A DNA stretch of 64,000 nt from Thalassomonas actiniarum (GCF_000948975.2 NZ_CP059735.1:1612001-1676000), one strand, 5' to 3'. Counted from the stretch's first letter, positions 54,051 through 63,271 are shown. Notes: generated from the letters alone by a model not told the origin. A program made the numbers and translations.

Positions 54051-54977
54051 ATGTCGATTGCATTGTTGGTAACGGACAGGAATTTAACCGTGTTGGCACA
54101 AGGGCTTAAACAGGCCTTGCCCGGGGTAAACATTCAATGCTGGCCGGATATCACACAGCCGGAAGAGGTTGAATTTGCCGTTGCCTGGCAGCAGCCAAAA
54201 AATTGTTGGGCCAAGCTGCCCGCACTTAAGGTAATAAGCTCATTAGGGGCCGGTTGTGATGCTTTGCTCTCGGATCCCGGTTTGCCGGGCAATGTCCGGA
54301 TCACCCGTATCGTTGATCCCGGTTTGTCCGGGCAGATGGCGGAATATGTACTGGCAAGTATCTTGATGCTTAAGTGCCGTTTTACGGCCTATTTCAGGCA
54401 GCAGCAACAAGCCAGTTGGCAGGTTTTGCCTAAAGAGAGCAGGCGGCAAAAGGTTACCCTGTTAGGAGTTGGCAGCATAGGGGAGGTGGTTGCCGGGCGT
54501 TTGATGAATAATGGTTTCGAGGTCAGCGGTTGGCGCCGGTCACAGAAAACACATCCGGATTACCGGGTCTATTATGGTCAGGATCAGCTGGGGCAGGCAC
54601 TTGCTGATGCCGATTATGTGGTGAGTATTTTACCCAATACCCCCGCCACCCAAGGGTTAATCAATAAAGCCTTTTTCGAGAAGTTAAAACCGGGCTGTTT
54701 TTTGATTAATGTCGGACGGGGACAGGCGGTGAACGACGGTGACTTAATTGATGCCCTGGATAAACAGGTGATTGCCGGGGCAGTACTGGATGTTTTCAAC
54801 CAGGAGCCTTTACCTGAAGATCATGCCTTTTGGCGGCATGAATCTGTGTTGTTAACCCCGCATATTTCAGCGATCACAGATCAGCAAGAAGTGATCGCAC
54901 AAATTGCCGGCAACTACAAAAGATTTCAGCAAGGACAATTACTGGATAACCTGGTGGATGTCGCCAAGGGTTATTAG
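54051..54977 (+). CDS. D-isomer 2-hydroxyacid dehydrogenase, GhrA-like glyoxylate/hydroxypyruvate reductase
   Basis: I choose the ATG at 54051 (MSIALLVTDRNL, 308 residues) with GGAG upstream. The open frame goes 45 bases further but without a ribosome site. The NAD(P)-binding loop L-G-V-G-S-I-G-E-V-V (about residue 140), the V-S-I-L-P-N-T-P-A-T strand, N-V-G-R-G and a late H (L-T-P-H-I-S-A) match the GhrA branch. These enzymes reduce glyoxylate and hydroxypyruvate with NADPH. The gene is transcribed alone, divergent from tkt. Confidence 0.9.
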   Translation: MSIALLVTDRNLTVLAQGLKQALPGVNIQCWPDITQPEEVEFAVAWQQPKNCWAKLPALKVISSLGAGCDALLSDPGLPGNVRITRIVDPGLSGQMAEYVLASILMLKCRFTAYFRQQQQASWQVLPKESRRQKVTLLGVGSIGEVVAGRLMNNGFEVSGWRRSQKTHPDYRVYYGQDQLGQALADADYVVSILPNTPATQGLINKAFFEKLKPGCFLINVGRGQAVNDGDLIDALDKQVIAGAVLDVFNQEPLPEDHAFWRHESVLLTPHISAITDQQEVIAQIAGNYKRFQQGQLLDNLVDVAKGY

Positions 54978-55124
54978 TTTTTAGAGCAACTAACGGGTGC
55001 CTTTGACATCAAACTGTAAGAAAAGGGTAAACAAAGATTGTAATCAATACCCGGATAGGTTAAGTTTTGAGCTGTTGTAGCTCATGCTAAAAAATAGAAT
55101 AACCTGACTTTACAGGAATATAAA

Positions 55125-55259
55125 ATGAATAAGCCATCCTCAAGGGGATTTAAGCTGACAACAGTAATATTTGCCGTTTTAATATTAGCCTTGTCAGCGG
55201 TATTGAGTAATACCTCAATAGCTGATGACATCAATAGCAAAGTAGAAACATTAAAATAG
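55125..55259 (+). CDS. 44-residue small membrane or secreted peptide
   Basis: The ORF begins MNKPSSRGFKLTTVI after AGGA, has a single hydrophobic stretch (about residues 12-28), an S-I-A that could be cut by signal peptidase near residue 33, and ends D-D-I-N-S-K-V-E-T-L-K. It has its own terminator 27 bases after the stop. This could be a small inner-membrane protein or the precursor of an 11-residue exported peptide. No family is recognised. Confidence 0.6.
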   Translation: MNKPSSRGFKLTTVIFAVLILALSAVLSNTSIADDINSKVETLK

Positions 55260-55285
55260 TATTTATTTGTTATCAAGATAACTCC

Positions 55286-55312
55286 AAAGCCCCGTTTCCG
55301 GGGCTTTTTTAT
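55286..55312 (+). terminator. Intrinsic terminator of the 44-codon gene
   Basis: AAGCCCCG and CGGGGCTT pair around a 4-base loop, followed by six T. The T-run leads straight into an interspersed repeat. Confidence 0.9.
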
Positions 55313-55520
55313 ACATGGATGCATTTCAGCTTACTTGCTCCCGGCGTAAGTTAAGTACTTACATCCTGTAAGTAATCCTGCGATCACAGGGGGTGATGAA
55401 GCTGGGTTTATGCTCAGGATGCAAGGTATCCGGCGTTGATATGGATATCAAAGAGCCAGGATACATGGACGTACCTCAGTCTGCTCTTCAGGTGAAGAGG
55501 ACTCCCGGCACAAGCTAAGT
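55313..55520 (+). repeat. Interspersed intergenic repeat, longest simple copy
   Basis: This copy begins ACATGGATGCATTTCAGCTT and runs through GTAAGTTAAGTACTTACATC, CTGTAAGTAATCCTGCGATC and GATGAAGCTGGGTTTATGC. A second partial start, GGATACATGGACGTACCTC, lies at about 55459. It contains most of the words found at the other four sites. Confidence 0.8.
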
Positions 55521-55602
55521 TTGTCTATCGCAGCATGTAAGCCTTCGTTTTTCTTAAGAAAACTTCCAATATATTCATGCCTTTTGGGCAAGAGATTTAC
55601 TG

Positions 55603-55682
55603 CGGACACTAAACTCTGAACAAGTGTCCGGCTAAGTGTTCGCGGACACCGGCGGACAGTTTTAAGTGTCCGTTCGGACACT
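55603..55682 (+). promoter_or_regulatory. Cluster of seven GTGTCCG half-sites, candidate activator-binding sites
   Basis: Half-sites AGTGTCCG/CGGACACT or one-base variants occur at 55603, 55623, 55635, 55643, 55653, 55665 and 55675. The last two form the perfect palindrome AGTGTCCGTTCGGACACT (55665-55682), and the pair at 55636-55649 forms an imperfect one. They lie about 90-165 bases before the sigma-54 start point, the usual distance for enhancer sites. The response regulator at the end of the operon is the obvious candidate binder. Confidence 0.8.
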
Positions 55683-55742
55683 CTTGTTATAGTACCTTGA
55701 AATAAAACCTACTAAAAACAAGTGATTATCTTTTTTGTAAAC

Positions 55743-55759
55743 TTGGCATCCCAACTGCA
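55743..55759 (+). promoter_or_regulatory. Sigma-54 promoter of the ABC export operon
   Basis: TTGGCATCCCAACTGCA matches the -24/-12 pattern TGGCAC-N5-TTGC with exact spacing (TGGCAT, five bases, CTGCA). The start point would be near 55770, ahead of the ATG at 55809. This excludes the upstream in-frame start at 55722 for the adaptor gene if this promoter is used. Confidence 0.8.
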
Positions 55760-55808
55760 ACCTTACTGGACAAATGTTAATTCTTTATCAAGGTGCAAGA
55801 GTTTAATT

Positions 55809-57080
55809 ATGATAGCGGGTACCCAAAGTCAGGATGAAGTTATTCAAAGTTCTAAAAAAAATTGGCCATTAAGGCAGCTGTTACTGTTGGCCCTGGCGAT
55901 ACTATTAGCTTATCTGGCGCTGCCGACTTTAAGCCAGTGGTATTCCTCTATTCCAGATGTCGATGCTAATGATTTAGTGATTGCGCCTGTGCTGCGCGGT
56001 GAACTTGTCCGCGAAGCCTCGGTTTCGGGTAAGGCGGTGGCCGCCAATGCCCCACGCTTATTTAGCACCGAGACGGGCAAAATTACCTTGCTGGCTAAGC
56101 CGGGGGAAGCGGTAGAGCTCGGCCAGTTGGTGGCGCGCCTGAGTAGTCCGGAGCTCGATGCCGAGATCAAACAGCAGGAGTCTACCTTAGAGCAGCTCAA
56201 TATCAATGCCAGCCGGGGGCTGTTAGAAGATAAAGAAGCGCAGCTTGAACTGGAAAGCCAGATGAATGCTGCCTTGTCGAGCCTAAATGTTGCCAGGCGA
56301 GAACAACAGCGGGCACAGATTTCCTTTGGTAAACAAATTATCAGTGAAGTGGATTGGATGAAAAGCCAGGATACCTTAACCGATGCACAGCGTTTCTATC
56401 AGCATGCGAAAAAGCGGGTCGAGCTGGCCCGGGAGCGGTTAACCTTTGAAACCCGCCACCGGGAATTCTTAGTGAAAAAACAGCAGCTGATCTTGGATGA
56501 GCTCAAACGCAGGCATCTGGCTTTAGCGATCACCGCACCGGTAACCGGCGTGGTGGGTAACTGGCTGGTGGCGCAAAAAAATGCCATTGCCGCCAATACC
56601 GAGATCATGACCATAGTGGACTTGTCCGAGTATGAAGCCGAGCTGAGTGTGCCAGAATTTTATGCCGATGACTTGGGATTGGGCTTGACTGTGATGATGA
56701 AGATTGCCGGCGTTGACGTCAGTGGTGAAATCATTGCCATCTCGCCTGAAATCAAAGACAACCTGGTGAAAGTCAGGGCGAGCATAAAAGCGGGAACAGC
56801 CATTGCCTTAAGGCAAAATCAGCGTATCAATGCCCGTATTGAGTTTGAAAAGAAAACGGATGTGCTGATGGTGAAACGTGGTGCTTTCATCGGGGCATTA
56901 GGCGGTAAGTTTGCCTATAAGGTCGGTGAAGATAACCAGGGCAGGAAAATTGCCATCAATACAGGGATCAGCAGTTTGGATTATATCGAGCTGATCTCGG
57001 GGCTAAAAGAGGGAGAGCAGGTGATTATTTCAGATTATCAGGACTTTAGCGCATCGGAGCAAATTAACATCAGCTATTAA
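55809..57080 (+). CDS. MacA-like periplasmic adaptor
   Basis: From the ATG at 55809 (MIAGTQSQDEV, 423 residues) the protein has an N-terminal membrane anchor (about residues 20-40), a barrel-sandwich domain, a long helical hairpin (about 110-230) and a beta-barrel with I-T-A-P-V-T-G-V-V-G. The open frame extends to 55722, but that start lies upstream of the sigma-54 transcription start. It belongs to the HlyD/MacA adaptors. With the following ABC ATPase and two FtsX-type permeases it forms a MacAB-type exporter or an envelope stress transporter. No TolC gene is in this operon. Confidence 0.88.
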   Translation: MIAGTQSQDEVIQSSKKNWPLRQLLLLALAILLAYLALPTLSQWYSSIPDVDANDLVIAPVLRGELVREASVSGKAVAANAPRLFSTETGKITLLAKPGEAVELGQLVARLSSPELDAEIKQQESTLEQLNINASRGLLEDKEAQLELESQMNAALSSLNVARREQQRAQISFGKQIISEVDWMKSQDTLTDAQRFYQHAKKRVELARERLTFETRHREFLVKKQQLILDELKRRHLALAITAPVTGVVGNWLVAQKNAIAANTEIMTIVDLSEYEAELSVPEFYADDLGLGLTVMMKIAGVDVSGEIIAISPEIKDNLVKVRASIKAGTAIALRQNQRINARIEFEKKTDVLMVKRGAFIGALGGKFAYKVGEDNQGRKIAINTGISSLDYIELISGLKEGEQVIISDYQDFSASEQINISY

Positions 57081-57147
57081 CCGGGCTATTGCCATAGCGA
57101 CAAATTAAAAATAAAGCAGAGAAAAAATTAATTTATAAGAGGGCACA

Positions 57148-57879
57148 GTGATGCTTAACATGAACAATATTTCACGTATTTACCGCACCGATACTATCCA
57201 GACCCATGCCTTGCGGGATTTTTCCCTGGCGGTAGCACAGGGGGAGTTTGTCGCCGTTACCGGCCCTTCCGGCTCGGGCAAGTCGACTTTTTTAAATGTT
57301 GCCGGTTTGCTGGATAACTTCGACCAGGGGGAGTACCAACTCGACGGTGTCAGTGTCAAGGGGTTAAAGGATGATGAGTTATCCCGGTTAAGAAATGAAA
57401 AAATCGGTTTTATTTTTCAAAATTATAACCTGATCCCGGACTACAGTATTTTTGACAATGTCGATATGCCCTTGCGTTACCGCGGCTTTAACGGCGCCGA
57501 GCGCAAGCGCCGGGTTGAGCAGGCGCTGGAAAAAGTCGGCCTGGCCTCACGGCTGGATTATTTACCCAGCCAGTTATCCGGCGGTCAGCAGCAGCGTGTG
57601 GCCATTGCCCGGGCGCTGGCGGGGGAGCCGAAAATATTATTGGCGGATGAACCCACAGGTAACCTGGACTCTTTGATGGCGCGCCAGGTGATGGAGCTGC
57701 TGCATAAACTCAATGAGGAAGGCACCACCATTATCATGGTCACCCATGACCCGGATCAGGCACGGGAAGTAAAACGTAATGTCCAGGTGATTGATGGCCA
57801 GATTTCCGATTTCAGTATCTATGCGCCGTTGCAACCCCAAACCTCTGCCGATGAAAAGCAGGAGTTGAGCCATGCTTAG
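57148..57879 (+). CDS. ABC transporter ATPase, MacB/LolD type
   Basis: This 243-residue ATPase has Walker A (G-P-S-G-S-G-K-S-T), the L-S-G-G-Q-Q-Q-R-V signature and Walker B (I-L-L-A-D-E-P-T-G-N-L-D). The closest families are MacB, LolD and FtsE, which drive conformational changes of FtsX-type permeases rather than moving substrate through a classic channel. Its stop overlaps the next gene by 8 bases. Confidence 0.93.
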   Translation: MMLNMNNISRIYRTDTIQTHALRDFSLAVAQGEFVAVTGPSGSGKSTFLNVAGLLDNFDQGEYQLDGVSVKGLKDDELSRLRNEKIGFIFQNYNLIPDYSIFDNVDMPLRYRGFNGAERKRRVEQALEKVGLASRLDYLPSQLSGGQQQRVAIARALAGEPKILLADEPTGNLDSLMARQVMELLHKLNEEGTTIIMVTHDPDQAREVKRNVQVIDGQISDFSIYAPLQPQTSADEKQELSHA

Positions 57880-59155
57880 TTATTACCTGAAATTAGCCCT
57901 GATCAGCTTTAAGCGGGCGCCGTCTTTATATTTTTTGGTAATTTTGACCTTATCAATCGGGGTCGGCCTGTTATCGGCCAACCTGGCCCTGGTGAATTCT
58001 ATGGGCAGTGATCCCCTTCCGGAAAAAAGTGGCCGTGTCTTTCATGTCAGTATGAATACCTGGCCCGATGAGCAAGCCAATGCTGAGCCTATGCATATAT
58101 TACGCTATCGCGATGCCAGGAAAATTACCGAATCCGGCATACCCGAGCATAGTGCGGTTTTTTATGCTACCGGGGTTTATGCCAGGGACGCCGAATCGGC
58201 AAACTTAACTCGGTACGATTCATCGGTCAGGGCGACAACCCCGGGGTTTTTCCCTTTGACCCAGGCGCCTTTCGCTTATGGCAGCGCCTTTAAGCAAAGT
58301 TCGGGCATGGAAGTGGTGATTGGCGATAAGTTGAATCAGAAAGTCTTTGCTGGCGGTAACAGTGTCGGTAAAACCCTGGAGCTTGACGGTGAGCTGCTAA
58401 CTATTGTCGGGGTATTAAAGCCCTGGATTTTGCGGCCGCTGTTTTATCACGCCACCGAAGGCCGGGCCTTTAACGCCACCGACGATATTTATGTGCCGCT
58501 GGAAACCGCAATCGACTTGGGCTGGTCAATTCATGCCCGCAGTTCCACCACGGAAGAAAATGCCAGTGTTAAGCGCAGCCGGGATATAGATCTTTATTTC
58601 CTGCAGGCCTGGATTGAATTGGCAGAGCCGGGGCAGTTGCAGGTCTTTCAGGATTATCTGGATCATTACAGCCAGACCCTCAAAGATGCCGGCGAGCACC
58701 CTTTGGCGATTCGTAATGAGTTAGACGATGTCAACAACTGGCTGTTAAAGCAAAAAGTGGTCGATCAGAAAGTGCTGGCATTTACCCTGGCGTCTGTGCT
58801 GTTTTTATGTGTCTGTGTGTTTAATGCCAGCAGTTTGCTGCTATCCCGCTTTCATGCGGGCAAATTTGAAGTGGGCCTGCGCCGGGCTGTTGGTGCCGGC
58901 AACAGGCATATGCTGATGCAGGGATTGATGGAAAGTGTCCTGGTGGGCTTGATTGCCGGTGTATTTGCCCTGGCTTTAAGCTGGCTGTTTTTAAAATTCT
59001 CCGCCAAATTTTTACCTGATTTGTCGAATATTGCCGTGCTGGAGCCAAAAATCCTGGTGTCCGGTGTGCTGCTGGCTTTAGCGACGGCAATTGCCAGTGC
59101 CTTGTATCCCCTGTACCGGGCAAGCCGCTATACCATCAGTGCCGAACTTAAATAA
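57872..59155 (+). CDS. ABC permease, MacB/FtsX type, first subunit
   Basis: This 427-residue protein has an N-terminal membrane segment (about residues 20-42), a periplasmic MacB-core-like domain of about 240 residues, and three C-terminal membrane segments with the FtsX motif L-R-R-A-V-G-A near residue 331. It overlaps the ATPase gene and pairs with the next, divergent permease. The two probably form a heterodimer. The substrate is not evident. Confidence 0.9.
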   Translation: MLSYYLKLALISFKRAPSLYFLVILTLSIGVGLLSANLALVNSMGSDPLPEKSGRVFHVSMNTWPDEQANAEPMHILRYRDARKITESGIPEHSAVFYATGVYARDAESANLTRYDSSVRATTPGFFPLTQAPFAYGSAFKQSSGMEVVIGDKLNQKVFAGGNSVGKTLELDGELLTIVGVLKPWILRPLFYHATEGRAFNATDDIYVPLETAIDLGWSIHARSSTTEENASVKRSRDIDLYFLQAWIELAEPGQLQVFQDYLDHYSQTLKDAGEHPLAIRNELDDVNNWLLKQKVVDQKVLAFTLASVLFLCVCVFNASSLLLSRFHAGKFEVGLRRAVGAGNRHMLMQGLMESVLVGLIAGVFALALSWLFLKFSAKFLPDLSNIAVLEPKILVSGVLLALATAIASALYPLYRASRYTISAELK

Positions 59156-59171
59156 TAAATAAGGAACCCCC

Positions 59172-60386
59172 ATGAATTTAAAAGCCTTAGTTAAGTCCTT
59201 ATTGCTGCGAAAATTCACCTCCGGACTTTTGATACTGCAATTGGCCATTACCCTGGCCTTAGTGGTGAACAGCGTGATACTGGCGCTTGATACCCGGGAA
59301 AGCTTATCCCGGGATACCGGCATGGATAATGAAAATATTTTGCTCGTTTCCCTGCATCCGACCTCCGGCAATTACCGGGATTTTAACTATTACCGCTCGG
59401 TGGTTGCCGAGGATCTTAGCCAGCTCGCCCGTTTGCCCGGGGTCAAGTCGGTTTCGGCGATGAATCAGCTGCCGCTTAGACCCAGGGGAGCCCTGAGAAA
59501 TGTCCATGATCTGGATAATCCCGAGCAGGAAAGAACCGATACCTATTTGCAGGACGTGAAGGTGTTTTTTGGCAACGAAAATCTGGCGGACGCCTTGGGG
59601 TTGTCTTTGCTTGAAGGGCGTTATCTGAACCAGAGCGATCAGCGGGACTTTGGCAGCGATGAAAGGCCCAATATCGTTATCAGTCAGTCTCTCAAGCAAA
59701 GTCTTTACGGGGACAACCCGGCAATAGGGCAGGAAACCAACCGGGGACGTATTGTCGGGGTAATACGGGATATTACTTTCAACCCTACGCTGCCCGAGGA
59801 TAAACAATATGCGGTGTTTGATAATACCCTGATGGAGTATGTCTATGTTGCCCGCTACTACGTTTTATCGGTTGAACCGGGACAAATGTCCAGCGTGCGC
59901 AACCAGGTCAGCGATACTATCTTGGCGGTGCAGCCGGAGCGGGATATTTTCAGGGTTTTTACCATGGCGGAGCATTTAAAACGCTTCTACCGGGATGATC
60001 AGGGCTTGGCGGATTTATTTTTATTATTATGCGGCTTAATGCTGTTGGTGACGGCGATTAGCAGTTATGCTTACGCGCAATTTCATATTTCACGACAAAA
60101 GAAATATATTGGTATTCGCCGGGCACTGGGGGCGCGTAAAAGAGATATCTTGCTCTACGTGTTAACGGAAAACGCCCTGAACTGTGGTTTGGGCTGTTTA
60201 CTGGGCATGGTGACTGTGATTGGTTTTAATGTCTTACTCAGTCAGTATATCGACTTGAGTAAACCTGAGCCGCTGCTGTTCTTACTGGCCTGTGGCATTA
60301 TGTTCATTGCCGGTCTTGTGGCCACCTGGTTACCTGCGGTCAGCACCAGTAATATTCCTCCGGTTATTGCTACCAGAACGGTGTGA
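59172..60386 (+). CDS. ABC permease, MacB/FtsX type, second subunit
   Basis: This 404-residue protein has the same plan as its upstream neighbour: N-terminal membrane segment, periplasmic core and a C-terminal FtsX domain with I-R-R-A-L-G-A-R-K near residue 315. The sequence similarity between the two is low outside the FtsX region, so they are paralogous but distinct subunits. It starts 16 bases after the first permease gene. Confidence 0.9.
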   Translation: MNLKALVKSLLLRKFTSGLLILQLAITLALVVNSVILALDTRESLSRDTGMDNENILLVSLHPTSGNYRDFNYYRSVVAEDLSQLARLPGVKSVSAMNQLPLRPRGALRNVHDLDNPEQERTDTYLQDVKVFFGNENLADALGLSLLEGRYLNQSDQRDFGSDERPNIVISQSLKQSLYGDNPAIGQETNRGRIVGVIRDITFNPTLPEDKQYAVFDNTLMEYVYVARYYVLSVEPGQMSSVRNQVSDTILAVQPERDIFRVFTMAEHLKRFYRDDQGLADLFLLLCGLMLLVTAISSYAYAQFHISRQKKYIGIRRALGARKRDILLYVLTENALNCGLGCLLGMVTVIGFNVLLSQYIDLSKPEPLLFLLACGIMFIAGLVATWLPAVSTSNIPPVIATRTV

Positions 60387-60410
60387 TGTCAAAAAAGATA
60401 AAGGATACAG

Positions 60411-61736
60411 ATGATTAAGGTTTTAGTGGTTGACGACAACCCGGATATTATTGCTGCGCTTGATTTATTGCTGGGTTTGCATGGTTATCAGGTGTTAACC
60501 GCTGCCACTAAAAAACAGGCGTTAATGGTGGCTTGCCACCAGGTCGTTGATTTGGTGATCCAGGATATGAACTTTGGGCAGGGACTGACTTCCGGCAGTG
60601 AAGGCCAATGCCTGTTTCATGAGCTCAGGGCGATAAAACCTGATCTTCCTGTTATCCTGATCACCGCCTGGAGCCAACTTGAAACCGCCATTGAACTGGT
60701 TAAGGCCGGGGCGGCGGATTATCTGCAAAAGCCCTGGAATGATACCAGGTTACTGGAGCTGGTTGAGTGTTATGCAAGTGAAGGACGGGATAAGCACAAT
60801 GCCAGGGAGCATGAAACAAGTCCGGGCGGAGACTTCAAGGCGCAGCCGCAGTTTATCTATCAAAGCCCGGTTATGCTGGCGCTAATGGCGGACGCTGAAA
60901 AAGTTGCTTCGTCCCAGGTGAATGTGCTGATCACCGGCGCCAACGGTTCGGGTAAGGAAAAGCTGGCGGATCATCTGCACCAACATTCGCTCCGTAAAAG
61001 TGCGCCGCTGATCAAGGTTAATATGGGGGCCATCCCCCAGGAGTTGATGGAAGCTGAATTATTCGGCGCCGAAAAAGGCGCTTATACCGGCGCCAACCAG
61101 GCAAGAAAAGGGCGTTTTGAAGCCGCCGATGGCGGTACCTTATTCTTGGATGAGATAGGAAATTTATCGTTAAGCGGACAAATGAAGCTGCTGCGGGTAC
61201 TACAAACCGGTGAGTTTGAACGCCTTGGCTCCAATGACACCCTTAAGGTGGATGTGCGGGTGCTAAGCGCCACCAACAGCAATTTGCCGCAGGCGATAAA
61301 GCAGGGGGAGTTCAGGGAAGATCTCTATTACCGCCTGAATGTCATTGAACTGCACCTGCCCGAGCTAAAAGCACGTAAAGCCGATATTTTGCCGCTGGCG
61401 CAGTATTTCATCGGCAGTGACTATAAGCTCAGCGATGATGCGAAACAATATCTGTTAGCTTGTCCCTGGCCCGGCAATGTCCGAGAGCTGGAAAATGCCT
61501 GTAAACGGGCCCTGGTATTTGCACAGGATGCCTGCATCAAGGCAGAAGATTTTAAAGGTGTCTCTAAGGTGAATAGCACGGGGAGTAACGCGGGTAATGA
61601 AAAGCAGCAGATTGAGCAGGTGCTGGTCAAACATGGCGGCGTTATTAAACACGCGGCAACCGAGTTAGGGCTGAGCCGGCAGGCCTTGTATCGGCGTATA
61701 GAGAAGTACCGGATAGATCCCGGTTTGCTGGGTTAA
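60411..61736 (+). CDS. Sigma-54-dependent NtrC-family response regulator
   Basis: This 441-residue protein has a receiver domain (V-V-D-D-N-P, phosphoacceptor in Q-D-M-N-F), an AAA+ domain with Walker A G-A-N-G-S-G-K-E, the sigma-54 contact loop G-A-Y-T-G-A and Walker B G-T-L-F-L-D-E-I-G, and a Fis-type helix-turn-helix (L-G-L-S-R-Q-A-L-Y-R-R-I). It should activate sigma-54 promoters when phosphorylated by the kinase encoded next. The operon it closes begins with a sigma-54 promoter and matching half-sites, so positive autoregulation is likely. Confidence 0.95.
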   Translation: MIKVLVVDDNPDIIAALDLLLGLHGYQVLTAATKKQALMVACHQVVDLVIQDMNFGQGLTSGSEGQCLFHELRAIKPDLPVILITAWSQLETAIELVKAGAADYLQKPWNDTRLLELVECYASEGRDKHNAREHETSPGGDFKAQPQFIYQSPVMLALMADAEKVASSQVNVLITGANGSGKEKLADHLHQHSLRKSAPLIKVNMGAIPQELMEAELFGAEKGAYTGANQARKGRFEAADGGTLFLDEIGNLSLSGQMKLLRVLQTGEFERLGSNDTLKVDVRVLSATNSNLPQAIKQGEFREDLYYRLNVIELHLPELKARKADILPLAQYFIGSDYKLSDDAKQYLLACPWPGNVRELENACKRALVFAQDACIKAEDFKGVSKVNSTGSNAGNEKQQIEQVLVKHGGVIKHAATELGLSRQALYRRIEKYRIDPGLLG

Positions 61737-61756
61737 AGCACAAGTCTGGAAATTCT

Positions 61757-63220
61757 ATGTTAACTTTTAAGCTTGCTCTTCTTAACCTGCTGTTTATTTT
61801 GTCTTTTATTCTTATTCTCCCCGGGGCTCCTGTTTTGTTTGCCTTGAGCACTGTGTTGTTGCTTTTGCTGGCTTTGCTGTTATTGCGACGAAGCCACCAG
61901 AGGCAAATGCTGGTGCTGCAGACCCTGGAAGATGGTTTGCGCAATCTGCAGGACGGGGATTTTGCCATCAGCTTGGCGGATAAACCTTTTAAAAAAGAAC
62001 AACGGCATCTGGCCCTGATCCGGCTTTTTAATCAGGTCGCGGATAAATTACGTGCGGAAAAACAAGCCTTGTATCAGCGGGAGTTGCTGCTGGATAAGGT
62101 GGTTAATGCCTCCGATGTTGTTACTGTATTGGTGAACCACAGGGACAGGATCATTTTTGCCAACCAGGCCGCCCGGCTCTTCCTGGAAAACTCAGGCGTT
62201 AGCCGCGCCTCTTTATTGGGGCAGGAATGGACGGCGTTAATTAAACAGCACAAACCTGAGTTACTGGCTTATATCGGAGAAAATGCTGCCGGGGCAAGTA
62301 TGAGCGGGGAAAGCTCGCGCGAAAAAAGCTTAACAGCAGAGCACCCTGCCGATAACCCTGAAAGGCAAGACTTTCATTCTCAAGGCATGGGAGCTCAAGA
62401 CATGGGCTCTCAAAGCTCGACTTATCAAGCGCAGGCGGGGCAGAGCAGCGCCATTATCCAGTTAAAAGAAGATGAAAGTGCAGGGATGGAGCAAAGCTGG
62501 CACTTATCCCGTCATCAGCTAAAACTTCACGGCAGCCGGCATCAGCTGATGCTGCTTAAACCTATGACCCGGGAGTTAAATCGCCAGGAATTGAAGACCT
62601 GGAAAAAAGTGATCCGGGTGATTAACCATGAACTTAATAATTCCATTGCCCCTATCAGCTCTATGTGTCATAGCGGCAAAGTGCTGGCACAGAGGATAAA
62701 TGAACCCAGGTTAAACCAGGTTTTTAGCACTATCTCCGGGCGGATAAACAAGTTATCTGAGTTTATCCAAAATTACAGCCAGTTGGCGCGGTTATCTTCT
62801 CCGAAAAAGCAGGCATTTGATCTCCTGGCTATGCTGGAGCAACTGCAGTCCCTGTATCCTTTTACCATCAAATGCCGGGAAAAGGAGTTTTTTGTCAAGG
62901 GGGATATCAGCCAGCTGGAGCAGCTGGTGATCAATTTGTTGAAGAATGCCCGGGAGGCTGCAGGAGAGATTCCGAGTCAGGTGACGTTAACTTCCGGGAT
63001 GCAGGGGATAACCCTGGTGATCCGGGATTTTGGTCCCGGGATGAAGCCGGAGGTGATGCAGCAGGCTTTCCTGCCTTATTATTCAACTAAGGTTGACGGC
63101 AGCGGCATAGGTTTGAGCATTTGCCGGGAAATCATTGATGCCCATCAGGGACAAATCAGTTTAAGCAATCCCCCGGGAGGGGGGGTAGCCGTTTTGATCG
63201 CTTTGCCCCGGGGACTATAA
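61757..63220 (+). CDS. Membrane sensor histidine kinase, partner of the NtrC-type regulator
   Basis: This 487-residue kinase has two closely spaced N-terminal membrane segments (about residues 1-45) with almost no periplasmic loop, a PAS-like region (about 110-185), a Ser/Gln-rich linker (about 185-235), the dimerisation helix with His in V-I-N-H-E-L-N-N-S-I-A-P and an intact ATPase domain (N-L-L-K-N-A-R-E-A-A, D-F-G-P-G-M, G-S-G-I-G-L). With little outside the membrane, it may sense the membrane itself or the transporter encoded upstream. It starts 20 bases after the regulator gene. Confidence 0.92.
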   Translation: MLTFKLALLNLLFILSFILILPGAPVLFALSTVLLLLLALLLLRRSHQRQMLVLQTLEDGLRNLQDGDFAISLADKPFKKEQRHLALIRLFNQVADKLRAEKQALYQRELLLDKVVNASDVVTVLVNHRDRIIFANQAARLFLENSGVSRASLLGQEWTALIKQHKPELLAYIGENAAGASMSGESSREKSLTAEHPADNPERQDFHSQGMGAQDMGSQSSTYQAQAGQSSAIIQLKEDESAGMEQSWHLSRHQLKLHGSRHQLMLLKPMTRELNRQELKTWKKVIRVINHELNNSIAPISSMCHSGKVLAQRINEPRLNQVFSTISGRINKLSEFIQNYSQLARLSSPKKQAFDLLAMLEQLQSLYPFTIKCREKEFFVKGDISQLEQLVINLLKNAREAAGEIPSQVTLTSGMQGITLVIRDFGPGMKPEVMQQAFLPYYSTKVDGSGIGLSICREIIDAHQGQISLSNPPGGGVAVLIALPRGL

Positions 63221-63271
63221 ACCTGTCATTGTTTATGCCAGCTTAGCCCCGGGAAAAGTTAAACGAACAGG

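Noticed and set aside
55722-55808. Longer start for the MacA-like adaptor
   Set aside because: The extra 29 residues would lie across the sigma-54 promoter and before its predicted transcription start.
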